Shown: positions 8,389-17,147 of the stretch, one piece after another
Numbering within the stretch: the stretch's first letter is position 1
Layout: each line of letters begins with the position of its first letter
Source of the DNA: Terrabacter sp040702505
GTDB taxonomy: Bacteria > Actinomycetota > Actinomycetes > Actinomycetales > Dermatophilaceae
DNA length: 64,000 nucleotides
NCBI RefSeq assembly: GCF_040702505.1
Contig: NZ_JBFBLC010000001.1
Span: 1 to 64,000 of the forward strand
Direction: 5' to 3'
Position numbers and translations under genes: made by a program
Notes under the pieces: generated by a model
Seen by the model: the letters and a program-made list of their open reading frames with translations, nothing else
Database searches by the model: none
What the model was told of the DNA's origin: nothing

Positions 8389-9624
8389 GTGTCGCCGCCC
8401 CGGATCGCCCGCACCCGGGGCGGTCACGTGTGGGGCGAGTCCTGGCGGCTCGGGACCGCGTTCCTCTTCGGGCTCGCGATCTGGGGCGCCGTGCAGGCGC
8501 AGCTCGACCAGCGCGGGGTCGACCCGGCCTTCGGCAAGGACTGGCTCCTCGTCGACCTCGGGGTCGGGGCCTGTGCGACCGCGCTGCTGCTGTGGCGTCG
8601 CCGGTGGCCGCTCGTGGTGGCCCTCGCCACGACGGCGCTCTCGGGGGTGTCCTCGGTCAGCGTGGGGGCCTCCCTCGTCGCGCTGGTGTCGCTCTCGACG
8701 CGGCAGCGCTGGCGCGAGATCGCCGTCGTCGCCCTGCCGTGGATGCTCGCCGGGGTGTCGCACTCGCTCGTCTACCCCACCGAAGCCGCGGCGATCACCC
8801 TGCCCGACATCATCATCGGGCTGCTCAGCCTCGCCGTCAGTGTCGCCATCGGGTGGGCCGTCGGCGAGCGTCGCGCCTTCGTCGCCTCGCTGCACGAGCG
8901 TGCCCTGACCGCCGAGCGCGAGCAGGCGATGCGGGTCGTGCAGGCGCAGGTCGCCGAGCGGGCCCGCATCGCGCGCGAGATGCACGACGTCCTCGCCCAC
9001 CGGATCTCCTTGGTGGCCATGCACTCCGGGGCGCTCGCCTACCGCACCGACCTCACTCCCGAACAGGTCGCCGAGACGGCCGAGATCGTCCGCGCGAGCG
9101 CCAACCGCGCCCTGACCGAGCTGCGTGCCGTCCTCGGCGTGCTCCGCGACGTGCCGGGCCCCGGGGCGTCGGAGCACGGCTCGCCCGAGGCCCCGCAGCC
9201 CACCTTGGACGACCTCGACACCGTTGTGGCAGAGGCGCGCTCGGCAGGAACGACAGTGCACCTGGAGCGCTCCGGCGACCTCGACGCCGTGCCCGAGCAG
9301 GTCTCGCGCAGCGCCTACCGGATCGTCCAGGAGGGCCTGACCAACGCCCGGAAGCACGCCGCGGGTGCGGCGGTCCGCGTCAGCGTCTCGACGGCTCCCG
9401 GCGGCGGGCCCGACGACGAGGCGGTGCAGGTGACGCTGCGCAACGCGGTGCCGCGCCACGACGCCCGCGCAGCCGAAGGCATACGCCCTGAGCCCACGGT
9501 CGGGTCCGGGCTGGGACTGCTCGGCCTCACCGAGCGCGCCGTCCTCGCGGGCGGCGAGCTGACCTACGGCCCCGACAGGGCAGGCGATTTCGTCCTCAGG
9601 GCTCGGCTACCGTGGTCGCGGTGA
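8389..9624 (+). CDS. Sensor histidine kinase (NarL/DesK type)
   Basis: Membrane histidine kinase of 411 residues. About four hydrophobic segments (residues 20-150) form the sensor part. Then comes a HisKA_3 dimerisation domain with the phosphorylated His199 in AREMHDVLAHR, and a C-terminal ATPase with GSGLGLLGLTERA. The GTG start at 8389 faces away from the ABC exporter genes. Its stop overlaps the start of the response regulator (GTGA, 9621-9624). The layout suggests that the pair controls the divergent exporter, perhaps in response to cell-envelope stress; this is inference from context. Confidence 0.9.
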   Translation: MSPPRIARTRGGHVWGESWRLGTAFLFGLAIWGAVQAQLDQRGVDPAFGKDWLLVDLGVGACATALLLWRRRWPLVVALATTALSGVSSVSVGASLVALVSLSTRQRWREIAVVALPWMLAGVSHSLVYPTEAAAITLPDIIIGLLSLAVSVAIGWAVGERRAFVASLHERALTAEREQAMRVVQAQVAERARIAREMHDVLAHRISLVAMHSGALAYRTDLTPEQVAETAEIVRASANRALTELRAVLGVLRDVPGPGASEHGSPEAPQPTLDDLDTVVAEARSAGTTVHLERSGDLDAVPEQVSRSAYRIVQEGLTNARKHAAGAAVRVSVSTAPGGGPDDEAVQVTLRNAVPRHDARAAEGIRPEPTVGSGLGLLGLTERAVLAGGELTYGPDRAGDFVLRARLPWSR

Positions 9625-10331
9625 GCGGGGACCGAGGGCGCACGCGCGTCGTCATCGTCGACGACGACGCACTGGTGCGCGCAGGACTGCGGATGATCCT
9701 CGGTGGCGCACCCGACCTCGAGGTCGTGGCCGAGGCCGGCGACGGCATCGACGCCGAGCGCGTCGTCGGCGAGCACCAGCCCGACGTCGTCCTGATGGAC
9801 ATCCGCATGCCGCGGCGCGACGGCCTCGAGACCACGAGATCGCTTCTCTCCGGGTCGGCTCGGGCTGCCCGCACGGCGCGTGGCGACGACCTCAAGGTCA
9901 TCGTCCTCACGACTTTCGACGCCGACGACATGGTGGTGCAGGCCCTCCGGGCCGGCGCGCACGGCTTCCTCCTGAAGGACACCGAGCCACGCCGGCTCGT
10001 CGAGGCGGTGCGGCTCGTCGCGACCGGAGAGCCGATCCTGTCCCCCAGCGTCACCGCGACCCTCATCGCCCACGTCGCGACCGGCGGGGTCGCCGACGAA
10101 GCGGTCGACCCGCGCCGGGCCGACGCGGAGGCGCGGCTGGCCACGCTCACCGACCGTGAGCGCGAAGTCGCCCTGGCCATCGGACGCGGCCTGTCCAACG
10201 CGGACATCTCGCGTGAGCTCTACCTCTCGGTGCCGACCGTCAAGGCGCACGTGTCGCGCGTGCTGGACAAGCTCGGCGCCGACAACCGCGTCCAGATCGC
10301 CATCGTCGTCCACGACGCCGACCTCGTCTGA
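9621..10331 (+). CDS. Response regulator, NarL/FixJ family
   Basis: Receiver plus LuxR-type DNA-binding protein, about 236 residues. The acidic pocket (VDDDAL) and phosphorylated Asp60 in VVLMDIRMP are intact, as is the LTDREREVALAIGRGLSN start of the C-terminal helix-turn-helix. GTG at 9621 was chosen because it overlaps the kinase stop; a start nine bases upstream is possible. An insertion of about 15 residues after the Asp (SGSARAARTARGD) lengthens the alpha3-beta4 region. It is the cognate partner of the kinase just upstream. Confidence 0.92.
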   Translation: MSGDRGRTRVVIVDDDALVRAGLRMILGGAPDLEVVAEAGDGIDAERVVGEHQPDVVLMDIRMPRRDGLETTRSLLSGSARAARTARGDDLKVIVLTTFDADDMVVQALRAGAHGFLLKDTEPRRLVEAVRLVATGEPILSPSVTATLIAHVATGGVADEAVDPRRADAEARLATLTDREREVALAIGRGLSNADISRELYLSVPTVKAHVSRVLDKLGADNRVQIAIVVHDADLV

Positions 10332-10340
10332 GGCGGACGC

Positions 10341-10480
10341 CGAAAAAGTCGGTGGACGGGCGCGCGTCCCGGCGTCTACGGTCGCACCCGTGTGGATGTC
10401 CTGATGCCTCGAGCCCGCCCGCTCGCCGCCTCCCGATGATCGGTCGAGGTCGCGCGCGGGGCCCTGCCGACCATCAAGGA
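10341..10480 (+). promoter_or_regulatory. Leader of the ABC-F gene: WhiB7-like promoter, short upstream ORFs, hairpin
   Basis: Five As (10343-10347) precede a -35-like TGGACG (10353-10358) and, 18 bases on, a -10-like TACGGT (10377-10382); an A-tract just before the -35 is a hallmark of WhiB7 promoters. The predicted transcript would begin near GTG 10390, opening a mini-ORF GTG-TGG-ATG-TCC-TGA whose stop overlaps ATG 10404 of an 11-codon ORF (MPRARPLAASR). Its stop (10437-10439) falls in the 5' arm of a hairpin (10437-10446 with 10468-10476) touching the ribosome site AAGGA. This fits ribosome-mediated attenuation but is inference. Confidence 0.45.
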
Positions 10481-10487
10481 ACCCCAC

Positions 10488-12146
10488 ATGTCCTGTGCCC
10501 TCACGATCACCGGTCTCGACGTCGCCTTCGGCGCGCGGACCCTCTTCTCCGGACTCGACCTGACGCTCGCCGACGGCGACGTGACGGCCGTCGTCGGCCC
10601 CAACGGCTCGGGCAAGTCGACGCTGATGCGCACGATCGTCGGCGAGCTGCCCGTCGAGGCCGGTGCGATCCGGCTCGCCCCGCGCGACGCGACCGTCGGC
10701 TGGCTGCCGCAGGTCGTGCCCGACCCGGCGGAGACGCTGCTGGCGTACGCGCGCCGCCGCACCGGCGTGACCGCCGCCGACACTGAGCTCGAGGCCGCGT
10801 CGGCCGCGCTGGCGGAGGGCGCCGACGGCAGCGAAGACCGCTACGCGACCGCGCTCGAGCGCTGGCTCGCCCTCGGCGCGGCCGACCTCGAGGAGCGCCT
10901 GCCGGAGGTCACCGCCCGCGTCGGCCTCGAGGTCGCGCTGGACCGGCCGCTGGGCACGCTCTCGGGCGGGCAGGCGGCCAGGGCGTGCCTCGTCGCAGTG
11001 CTGCTCAGCCAGTACGACGTGCTCCTGCTCGACGAGCCGACCAACGACCTCGACGCCCGCGGCCTCGCCCTCGTCGCCGACTTCGTGCGCGCCCACGAGG
11101 GTCCGGTGATGATCGCCAGCCACGACCGCGCCTTCCTCGACGCGGTCGCCACGGACGTCGTCGAGCTCGATGTGAAGCAGCAGCGGATCGGGCACTACTC
11201 CGGCGGGTGGAGCGACTTCGTCGCGCAGCGAGAGCTCGCCCGCGCGCACGCGTGGGAGGCGTACGAGGGGTATGCCGCCCACCGTGACTCCCTGCTCGCG
11301 CAGTCCCGGCAGCGCCAGAGCTGGGCCGAGAAGGGCCGGCGGAGCGTGGCCGCGGGCGGGGAGCCCGACAAGCACATCCGCGAGAAGCACAAGGCGAGGG
11401 CGGATCGTCAGGGTGCCAAGGGTGCCCGGCTCGAGCGGGCTGCCGACCGGCTCGCCGCCGTCGAGCAGCCGCGCAAGGAGTGGCAGCTGCGCTATGCGAT
11501 CACCGAGGGAGGACCGTCTGCCGACGTCGTGGCGACCCTCTCCGACGCGGTCGTCGAGCGGCACGGCTTCCGCCTGGGCCCGGTCAGCCTGGCCGTCGGG
11601 CGCGGTGACCGGATCGCCCTGGTCGGGAACAACGGCTCCGGCAAGACCACCCTGCTCGGCGCCCTCCTCGGCGACCTGCCCCTGACCCGCGGCCGGCAGT
11701 CCCTCGGCACGCGCGTCTCGGTCGGCGTCATCGACCAGCGGCGGCAGCTGCTCGACGACGACGCGAGCGTGCTGGAGGTCGTGCGCCGTGAGCTCGGTGC
11801 TGACCCGAAGACCGGCCGTGAGCGGCCGATCGCCGAGGTGCGCACGCTGCTGGCGAAGTTCGCCCTCGGCTCGGAGCACGTGGCACGTCCTGCACGCAGC
11901 CTGTCGATGGGCGAGCGCACCCGCGCGCTCATGGCCCTCTTCCAGGGCCGCGAGGTCAACGTGCTCGTGCTCGACGAGCCGACCAACCACCTCGATATCG
12001 ACGCGATCGAGCAGCTCGAGGCCGCCGTGGCGGCCTTCGGCGGGACGGTGCTCGTGGTGAGCCACGACGAGGGCTTCCTGGACGGCATACGGCTGACGCA
12101 CCGGTGGGTCGTGGCCCGTGGGCGCGTGCGGGTCGAGGCGCTCTGA
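10488..12146 (+). CDS. ABC-F family ATPase (ribosome protection/translation factor type)
   Basis: Soluble protein of 552 residues with two fused ABC ATPase domains and no membrane part, the ABC-F layout. Domain 1 has GPNGSGKS, LSGGQAARA and LLLDEPTNDLDA; domain 2 has GNNGSGKT, LSMGERTRA and LVLDEPTNHLD. The two are joined by a charged helical linker (about residues 240-330) that would enter the ribosomal tRNA site. Members either protect ribosomes from antibiotics or aid translation. The leader upstream looks antibiotic-responsive, favouring resistance. AAGGA seven bases before ATG sets the start. Confidence 0.88.
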   Translation: MSCALTITGLDVAFGARTLFSGLDLTLADGDVTAVVGPNGSGKSTLMRTIVGELPVEAGAIRLAPRDATVGWLPQVVPDPAETLLAYARRRTGVTAADTELEAASAALAEGADGSEDRYATALERWLALGAADLEERLPEVTARVGLEVALDRPLGTLSGGQAARACLVAVLLSQYDVLLLDEPTNDLDARGLALVADFVRAHEGPVMIASHDRAFLDAVATDVVELDVKQQRIGHYSGGWSDFVAQRELARAHAWEAYEGYAAHRDSLLAQSRQRQSWAEKGRRSVAAGGEPDKHIREKHKARADRQGAKGARLERAADRLAAVEQPRKEWQLRYAITEGGPSADVVATLSDAVVERHGFRLGPVSLAVGRGDRIALVGNNGSGKTTLLGALLGDLPLTRGRQSLGTRVSVGVIDQRRQLLDDDASVLEVVRRELGADPKTGRERPIAEVRTLLAKFALGSEHVARPARSLSMGERTRALMALFQGREVNVLVLDEPTNHLDIDAIEQLEAAVAAFGGTVLVVSHDEGFLDGIRLTHRWVVARGRVRVEAL

Positions 12147-12180
12147 GCCGGACGGGAACGCATACGGCACAATCGCGCCC

Positions 12181-12801
12181 ATGAGTGCGCACAGGGGAGC
12201 ACGGGTCCGTCGTGTCGTCGACACGTTCCGTCGTGACGGGAGGGTGGAGGTCCGGTTCAGCCGGGCGATGGTGTGGGTCTACCTCGCGATCGGAGGGGGA
12301 CTGATGGCGGCCGGCCTGACCTTGGTCGGGTTGTGGACGGGCACCATCCCTCCCGGCACCGGGGAGCCGGCCGACGGCGGCGAGGCCGTCATGGGCGCCC
12401 TCTTCGCCCTCATCGGCCTCTTCATCTTCGGGCTCGGCATCGGGCAGGACCGGCCGGCCGGACCGCCCGTGGTCGCCGACGCCGAGGGCGTGCACATCCA
12501 GGGCAGGTGCGTCCCGTGGTCGGTCATCTCGGGCTTCGGCACCGGCCTGCAGGGCAATGCCGTGGACAAGAGCCACCGCGTTGCCACGATCCTCGTCGAC
12601 GAGTCGACCGTGGACGCGTGGGCCGCGCAGCGCAAGAGCGCCGGTGGGCGACGTTCGCGCCTCTACGCACCCGGGGTCATCGGGAGCGAGGGGATCTGCC
12701 TCCCCTACAACCTCGCCGTCAACCCCGCACCGCTCAGCGAGGCCCTCGAGACCATCCGCGCGGACGTGCTCGCGGGACGCCAGGACCGGAACATCGAGTG
12801 A
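12181..12801 (+). CDS. Hypothetical membrane protein
   Basis: A protein of 206 residues with two hydrophobic segments (about residues 28-52 and 68-92) joined by a short external loop, then a soluble C-terminal domain of about 110 residues that resembles a PH-like fold only loosely. No family was recognised. An in-frame start upstream at 12118 would overlap the ABC-F gene; the ATG at 12181 starts cleanly after it. It may be cotranscribed with the ABC-F gene, which ends 34 bases upstream. Confidence 0.65.
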   Translation: MSAHRGARVRRVVDTFRRDGRVEVRFSRAMVWVYLAIGGGLMAAGLTLVGLWTGTIPPGTGEPADGGEAVMGALFALIGLFIFGLGIGQDRPAGPPVVADAEGVHIQGRCVPWSVISGFGTGLQGNAVDKSHRVATILVDESTVDAWAAQRKSAGGRRSRLYAPGVIGSEGICLPYNLAVNPAPLSEALETIRADVLAGRQDRNIE

Positions 12802-12923
12802 CCGTGGACCGCTCCCCGCGCTCGTACGAGGTCAGTGCCCGGATGCAGTCGGCAGCCGCCTGAACTGTCGCCCGGGCAGAGCACATCCCCCGCACGGAGC
12901 ACGATCTGGGGCACGCTGGAGGC

Positions 12924-14357
12924 ATGCCTGCCACGACGGTCGTCCTGTTCGGTGCCACCGGAGACCTAGCCCGGCGCAAGCTGCTGCCGGGCATGCTTCA
13001 CCTGCACGAGTCGAAGCTGCTCGCGGGCCTGCGCGTGGTCGCCACCTCCCTCGACGAGCTGACCCGCGACGAGTTCCTCGACATCGTCTTCGCCTCGGTG
13101 CGCGAGCACAGCAGCCACGACGTCAGCGACGACGACCTGCGGGAGTTCGCCGACCGCATCCACTGGGTCCCGGGGAGCGCCGGCCCCCAGGGGATTCGGG
13201 CGGCCGTGGACGACTCCGAGGCGATCCTCGGCCCCGAGGCCAGGCGCCTGCACTACCTGTCGGTGCCCCCGAAGGCGGCTCTCGCCGTCGTGCACGAGCT
13301 CGGCCAGGCGGGGCTCGTCGAGCGCAGCCGCATCGTCATGGAGAAGCCCTTCGGCACCGACCTCGAGAGCGCCCGCGCGCTCAACGCCGAGCTGCACCAG
13401 GTGTTCTCGGAGGAGCAGATCTTCCGCATCGACCACTTCCTCGGCAAGGAGCCGGCGCAGAACATCCTCGCCTTCCGCTTCGCCAACGGCCTCTTCGAGC
13501 CGATCTGGCATCGCAACCACATCGACCACGTGCAGATCGACGTGCCCGAGACGCTGGGGCTCTCCCAGCGGGCCGACTTCTACGAGGGCACCGGCGCCTA
13601 CCGCGACATGGTCGTGACGCACCTGTTCCAGGTGCTCGCCTTCACCGCGATGGAGCCGCCGACGGCCCTCGAGCCGGCGGCCATCAGTGAGGAGAAGAAC
13701 AAGGTCTTCCGCTCGATGTCGCCGATCGAGCCGCACGACGTCGTGCGCGGCCAGTACGTCGGCTACCGCGACGAGCCCGGCGTCGACCCGGAGAGCCAGA
13801 CCGAGACGTTCGTCGCGCTCAAGTGCTTCGTCGACAACTGGCGCTGGGCGGGCGTGCCCTTCTACCTGCGCACCGGCAAGCGCCTGGCCGAGGGGGCGCG
13901 GATCATCTCGATCGCCTTCAAGGAGCCCCCGCGCTCGATGTTCCCGGCGGCGTCGGGCGTCGGCGACGAGGGCCCGGACCACCTGACCTTCGACCTCGCC
14001 GACAAGGCCCGGATGTCGCTGTCCTTCTACGGCAAGCGTCCCGGACCGGGCATGAAGCTCGACAAGCTCTCGATGCAGTTCTCGATGCAGGAGACGCACT
14101 GGGCCGGGGCGGTGCTCGAGGCCTACGAACGGCTCATCTACGACGCCGCCCGCGGCGACCGCACCCTCTTCACCTCAGCCGAGGGCATCGAGCGGCTCTG
14201 GGAGATCAGCCAGACGCTCCTCGAGAACCCGCCGCCCGTGCGGCCCTACGACCCGGGCAGCTGGGGGCCGAACCAGATCCACCAGCTCATCGCGCCGTTC
14301 GCGTGGCGGCTGCCGTTCGAGCGCCGCTGGCGCGACCCCAACGAGATGGGCGCCTGA
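12924..14357 (+). CDS. zwf: Glucose-6-phosphate 1-dehydrogenase
   Basis: Cytosolic enzyme of 477 residues that oxidises glucose-6-phosphate with NAD(P)+, the first step of the oxidative pentose phosphate route. The dinucleotide site GATGDLARRK (residues 10-19), the EKPFG segment and the active-site motif RIDHFLGKE (168-176) are complete. It is a stand-alone copy: tal, opcA or gnd, which accompany zwf in many actinobacteria, are not adjacent. This may therefore be a second or a dispersed copy. The 122 bases upstream hold no gene. Confidence 0.95.
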   Translation: MPATTVVLFGATGDLARRKLLPGMLHLHESKLLAGLRVVATSLDELTRDEFLDIVFASVREHSSHDVSDDDLREFADRIHWVPGSAGPQGIRAAVDDSEAILGPEARRLHYLSVPPKAALAVVHELGQAGLVERSRIVMEKPFGTDLESARALNAELHQVFSEEQIFRIDHFLGKEPAQNILAFRFANGLFEPIWHRNHIDHVQIDVPETLGLSQRADFYEGTGAYRDMVVTHLFQVLAFTAMEPPTALEPAAISEEKNKVFRSMSPIEPHDVVRGQYVGYRDEPGVDPESQTETFVALKCFVDNWRWAGVPFYLRTGKRLAEGARIISIAFKEPPRSMFPAASGVGDEGPDHLTFDLADKARMSLSFYGKRPGPGMKLDKLSMQFSMQETHWAGAVLEAYERLIYDAARGDRTLFTSAEGIERLWEISQTLLENPPPVRPYDPGSWGPNQIHQLIAPFAWRLPFERRWRDPNEMGA

Positions 14358-14393
14358 CCGCACCACACCGAGGGCGTATGCCGCCGGGCCGGG

Positions 14394-14837
14394 TCAGCGG
14401 GGACCGGGCACCTGGCGGGTGAACCCCTTGTAGCGCGTGCCCTGGTGGATCAGGTGGCCCCGGTCACCCTCTGCCAGCTGTCCGTAGTCGACGCCGCTCA
14501 GCTGCAGCTCGCGCCGCTCCCCCGAGGGCTCCTCGAAGGTCACGAAGTAGCTCGTGCTCGTGCTGGGGCCGGTCATCGCGACGGCCGTGCCGGAGCCGTC
14601 CACCGGTGCACCGGTCGAGCCGGCGCGGCGCCGCACGTCGGTGCGGCGCGAGACCACCATTGCGTCGACGCTGCGCAGCGGCGAGGCCTCGTTGGCCCGC
14701 CACTGCGAGATCCCGTTGACGGCGACCAAGACGAAGCCCAGGACGACCAGCGTCATGACCAGGCCGAAGAAGACGACGAAGATCGTCGAGGGACCGGGCA
14801 GGTCCGGGGAGAACGGGCCGAACTCGTCGGTGAGCAT
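14394..14837 (-). CDS. DUF2500-family membrane protein
   Basis: A protein of 147 residues with one N-terminal membrane helix (about residues 18-45), a short linker, and a beta-rich domain ending in a YGQLAEGDRGHLIHQGTRYKGF-like region (positions about 115-137) that fits the DUF2500 pattern. The soluble part is probably cytoplasmic or at the membrane face. The gene is alone between zwf (convergent) and map. Function is unknown. Confidence 0.7.
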   Translation of the reverse strand: MLTDEFGPFSPDLPGPSTIFVVFFGLVMTLVVLGFVLVAVNGISQWRANEASPLRSVDAMVVSRRTDVRRRAGSTGAPVDGSGTAVAMTGPSTSTSYFVTFEEPSGERRELQLSGVDYGQLAEGDRGHLIHQGTRYKGFTRQVPGPR

Positions 14838-14939
14838 CGCAGACCTCGGTGTCTCGGGCGGGTGAGGACGGCAGTATGACTGCGGCAGGGCCCGGATGGT
14901 TGCACCGACGCTACGAGGCGTGTGCGGCCCGTCCCAGGG

Positions 14940-15716
14940 CTAGCGGATGGGCCGTCGGGTGAGCACCTCGGCGCCGTCGTCGGTGATCGCGATCGTGTGC
15001 TCGCTGTGGGCGGTGCGGCAGCCGGTCGCGCTCCGCAGCGTCCACCCGTCCTCCGCAGTGACGAGCTCGTCGGTGTCGGCCATCACCCACGGCTCCAGAG
15101 CCAGCAGCAGGCCGGGCCGGAGCCGGTAGCCGCGACCGGGGCGCCCGAGGTTGGGCACGTGCGGCTCCTGGTGCATGGTCGAGCCGATGCCGTGGCCGCC
15201 GAAGTCCGTGTTGACCGGGTAGCCGGCCTCCGCCAGCACCGAGCCGATGGCGTGCGAGACGTCACCGAGGCGCGCGCCGGGTCCGGCAGCGGCGATGCCG
15301 GCTGCGAGGGCGCGCTCAGTCGTCTCGATGAGCGCCACGCTCTCCGCCGGGCGGGAGCCGCCGATGACGAAGCTGACGGCCGAGTCGGCGGCGATGCCGT
15401 CGAGCGAGACGGCGAGGTCGAGCGACACGAGGTCGCCGTCCGCGAGGGCGTAGTCGTGCGGTCGGCCGTGGAGCACGGCATCGTTGACCGAGGTGCAGAT
15501 GTAGTGGGCGAACGGGCCGCGGCCGAACGACGGGGCGTAGTCGACGTAGCAGGACTGCGCCCCGGCCTCGGCGATCATGGCCCTCGCCCACCCGTCGACC
15601 TCGAGCAGGTTGGTCCCCACCGCGCACCGCTCGCGCAGGGTGGCCAGGATCTCTCCCACGAGGGCCCCGGTGGCCCGCGCCCGGCGGAGCTCGTCGGCGT
15701 TCAGGATCTCGATCAC
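14940..15716 (-). CDS. map: Type I methionine aminopeptidase
   Basis: Cytosolic metalloprotease that removes the initiator Met from new proteins; about 258 residues. The pita-bread fold ligands can be followed: HYICTSVND, the two metal Asp in SLDLAV, HGIGSTMHQEP and LEPWV, with the last Glu near HTIAI. GTG 15716 (VIEILNADEL) is preferred over an ATG 39 bases upstream because GGGG lies six bases ahead and the extra residues do not look like family sequence. It is divergent from an XRE regulator, a pairing seen in other actinobacteria. Probably an accessory map copy. Confidence 0.88.
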   Translation of the reverse strand: MIEILNADELRRARATGALVGEILATLRERCAVGTNLLEVDGWARAMIAEAGAQSCYVDYAPSFGRGPFAHYICTSVNDAVLHGRPHDYALADGDLVSLDLAVSLDGIAADSAVSFVIGGSRPAESVALIETTERALAAGIAAAGPGARLGDVSHAIGSVLAEAGYPVNTDFGGHGIGSTMHQEPHVPNLGRPGRGYRLRPGLLLALEPWVMADTDELVTAEDGWTLRSATGCRTAHSEHTIAITDDGAEVLTRRPIR

Positions 15717-15730
15717 GTACTGCCCCACTC

Positions 15731-15783
15731 TTGGTGCCAATACATATCCCGGCAATGTTATACCGGTACTAGAGTTGGTGCCA
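15731..15783. promoter_or_regulatory. Direct repeats between map and the XRE gene
   Basis: TTGGTGCCA occurs at 15731-15739 and again at 15775-15783, the second copy running into the ATG of the XRE gene; the copies are 44 bases apart, about four helical turns, with an AT-richer promoter-like core between them. These are likely operator sites for the XRE protein controlling both genes. Confidence 0.5.
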
Positions 15784-16079
15784 TGGTCCGGTTGCCCCTC
15801 ACCCCCGCAGAGCTCGCCCGCGGACAGCGCCTCGGCGCCCTGCTGCGCCGTGCCAGAGGCTCGCGGTCGATGCTCGAGACCGCGCTCGACGCCCAGGTCT
15901 CACCGGAGACCCTGCGCAAGATCGAGTCGGGTCGTGTCGCGACCCCCGCCTTCCCCACGATCGCCGCCATCGCCGACGTGCTCGGGCTCTCCCTGGACGC
16001 CGTCTGGGCGGAGATCAACGAGCCGGACCGGGCCCGCTCCCGGCGTGACGTCCGGGCGGGCGAGCGCCGAGCCTCCTGA
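15783..16079 (+). CDS. XRE-family helix-turn-helix regulator
   Basis: A small DNA-binding protein of 98 residues. Residues 10-75 form a Cro/C1-type helix-turn-helix (GALLRRARG, SPETLRKIESGR, FPTIAAIADVLGLSLD); the tail is short and basic, with no sensor domain. The ATG at 15783 lies in a direct repeat and has no ribosome site, so the mRNA may be leaderless and self-repressed. It is divergent from map, the likely target. Confidence 0.85.
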   Translation: MVRLPLTPAELARGQRLGALLRRARGSRSMLETALDAQVSPETLRKIESGRVATPAFPTIAAIADVLGLSLDAVWAEINEPDRARSRRDVRAGERRAS

Positions 16080-16091
16080 GGCCGGGCGCGC

Positions 16092-17147
16092 TCACTCGCC
16101 GGGGTAGACGACCCCCACCTGGCGGCGTACGTCGTCCATCGTCTCCATGACGCGCAGCGTCGCGGCGTGCGGCATGAGCGGCGACTCCTTCTCACCGGCG
16201 ACGAGGCACCGTGCGAACTCCGCTGCCTCGTAGGAGAACCCACGCACGTCGTCCGTCAGCCCCCCGGGACGTTCGTCGATCGTCTCGTTGTGGCGGTCGA
16301 CGAGCCGGATCGTCGAGCCGGGCGAGTAGAACGTGCCGGAGAGCTCGAGCCGCGCCTCGGTCCCGGCCACGACGGCGGTGCAGGGCGTGACCGCGGCCAT
16401 CGTGCACGACAGCAGGCCCTGGGCCCCGCCGGCGCCGGTCACGGTCATCGTGGTCGTCGCGTCGACACCCAGGTCGGTGAGCACCCCGACGGCCGAGACC
16501 GACGACGGGCCGCCGAGGACGAGGTCGGCGAAGGAGACGGGGTAGACGCCGAGGTCGAGCAGCGCCCCGCCGGCCAGCTCCGGCTGCGACAGGCGCTCCG
16601 GGCCGTCGGGGTAGAGCCGCTGCCCGTGGTCGGCGAAGACCGCGACGAGCTCGCCGACGAGGCCGGTCTCGACGACGTGTCGCACGACGTCGTAGTGCGG
16701 CAGGAACCGGCTCCACATCGCCTCGACGACGAGCAGCCCCTGCTCCTCGGCCGCCGTGAGCACGTCACGCGCCTCGGCAGCGTTGCGGGTGAACGACTTC
16801 TCGACGAGCACGGGCTTGCCCGCCTCGATCGCCAGCAGCGCGTGGTCGCGGTGCTCCGAGTGCGGCGACGCGACGTAGACGGCGTCGACCTCCGGGTCGG
16901 CGACGAGGTCCTCGTAGGAGCCGTGCGCCCGGGGGATGCCGAACTCGTCGGCGAAGTCCTTGGCCCGGTCGAGGCTGCGGGAGCCGACCGCGACGACCGA
17001 CGAGGCGGTGCCGACCGCGACGGCGTCCGCGAAGGTGTGCGCGATGCCGCCCGGCGCGAGGACACCCCAGCGGATGGCGGGCGCGTCGTGCGGGTCGGGC
17101 GTGCGGGCCTCGGGCAGCCGGAGCGGCACGTCGATCGGCAGGGTCAT
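16092..17147 (-). CDS. Gfo/Idh/MocA-family oxidoreductase
   Basis: NAD(P)-dependent dehydrogenase of 351 residues, cytosolic. The Rossmann part opens with IRWGVLAPGGIAHTFA and carries the catalytic EKSFTRN segment (EKP-like, with Ser for Pro), followed by the C-terminal alpha/beta domain with GGGALLDLGVYP-like AGGALLDLGVYP. Relatives oxidise sugars or dihydrodiols. ATG 17147 overlaps the stop of the DinB-like gene (ATGA), so the two are coupled. The substrate is not evident. Confidence 0.85.
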   Translation of the reverse strand: MTLPIDVPLRLPEARTPDPHDAPAIRWGVLAPGGIAHTFADAVAVGTASSVVAVGSRSLDRAKDFADEFGIPRAHGSYEDLVADPEVDAVYVASPHSEHRDHALLAIEAGKPVLVEKSFTRNAAEARDVLTAAEEQGLLVVEAMWSRFLPHYDVVRHVVETGLVGELVAVFADHGQRLYPDGPERLSQPELAGGALLDLGVYPVSFADLVLGGPSSVSAVGVLTDLGVDATTTMTVTGAGGAQGLLSCTMAAVTPCTAVVAGTEARLELSGTFYSPGSTIRLVDRHNETIDERPGGLTDDVRGFSYEAAEFARCLVAGEKESPLMPHAATLRVMETMDDVRRQVGVVYPGE

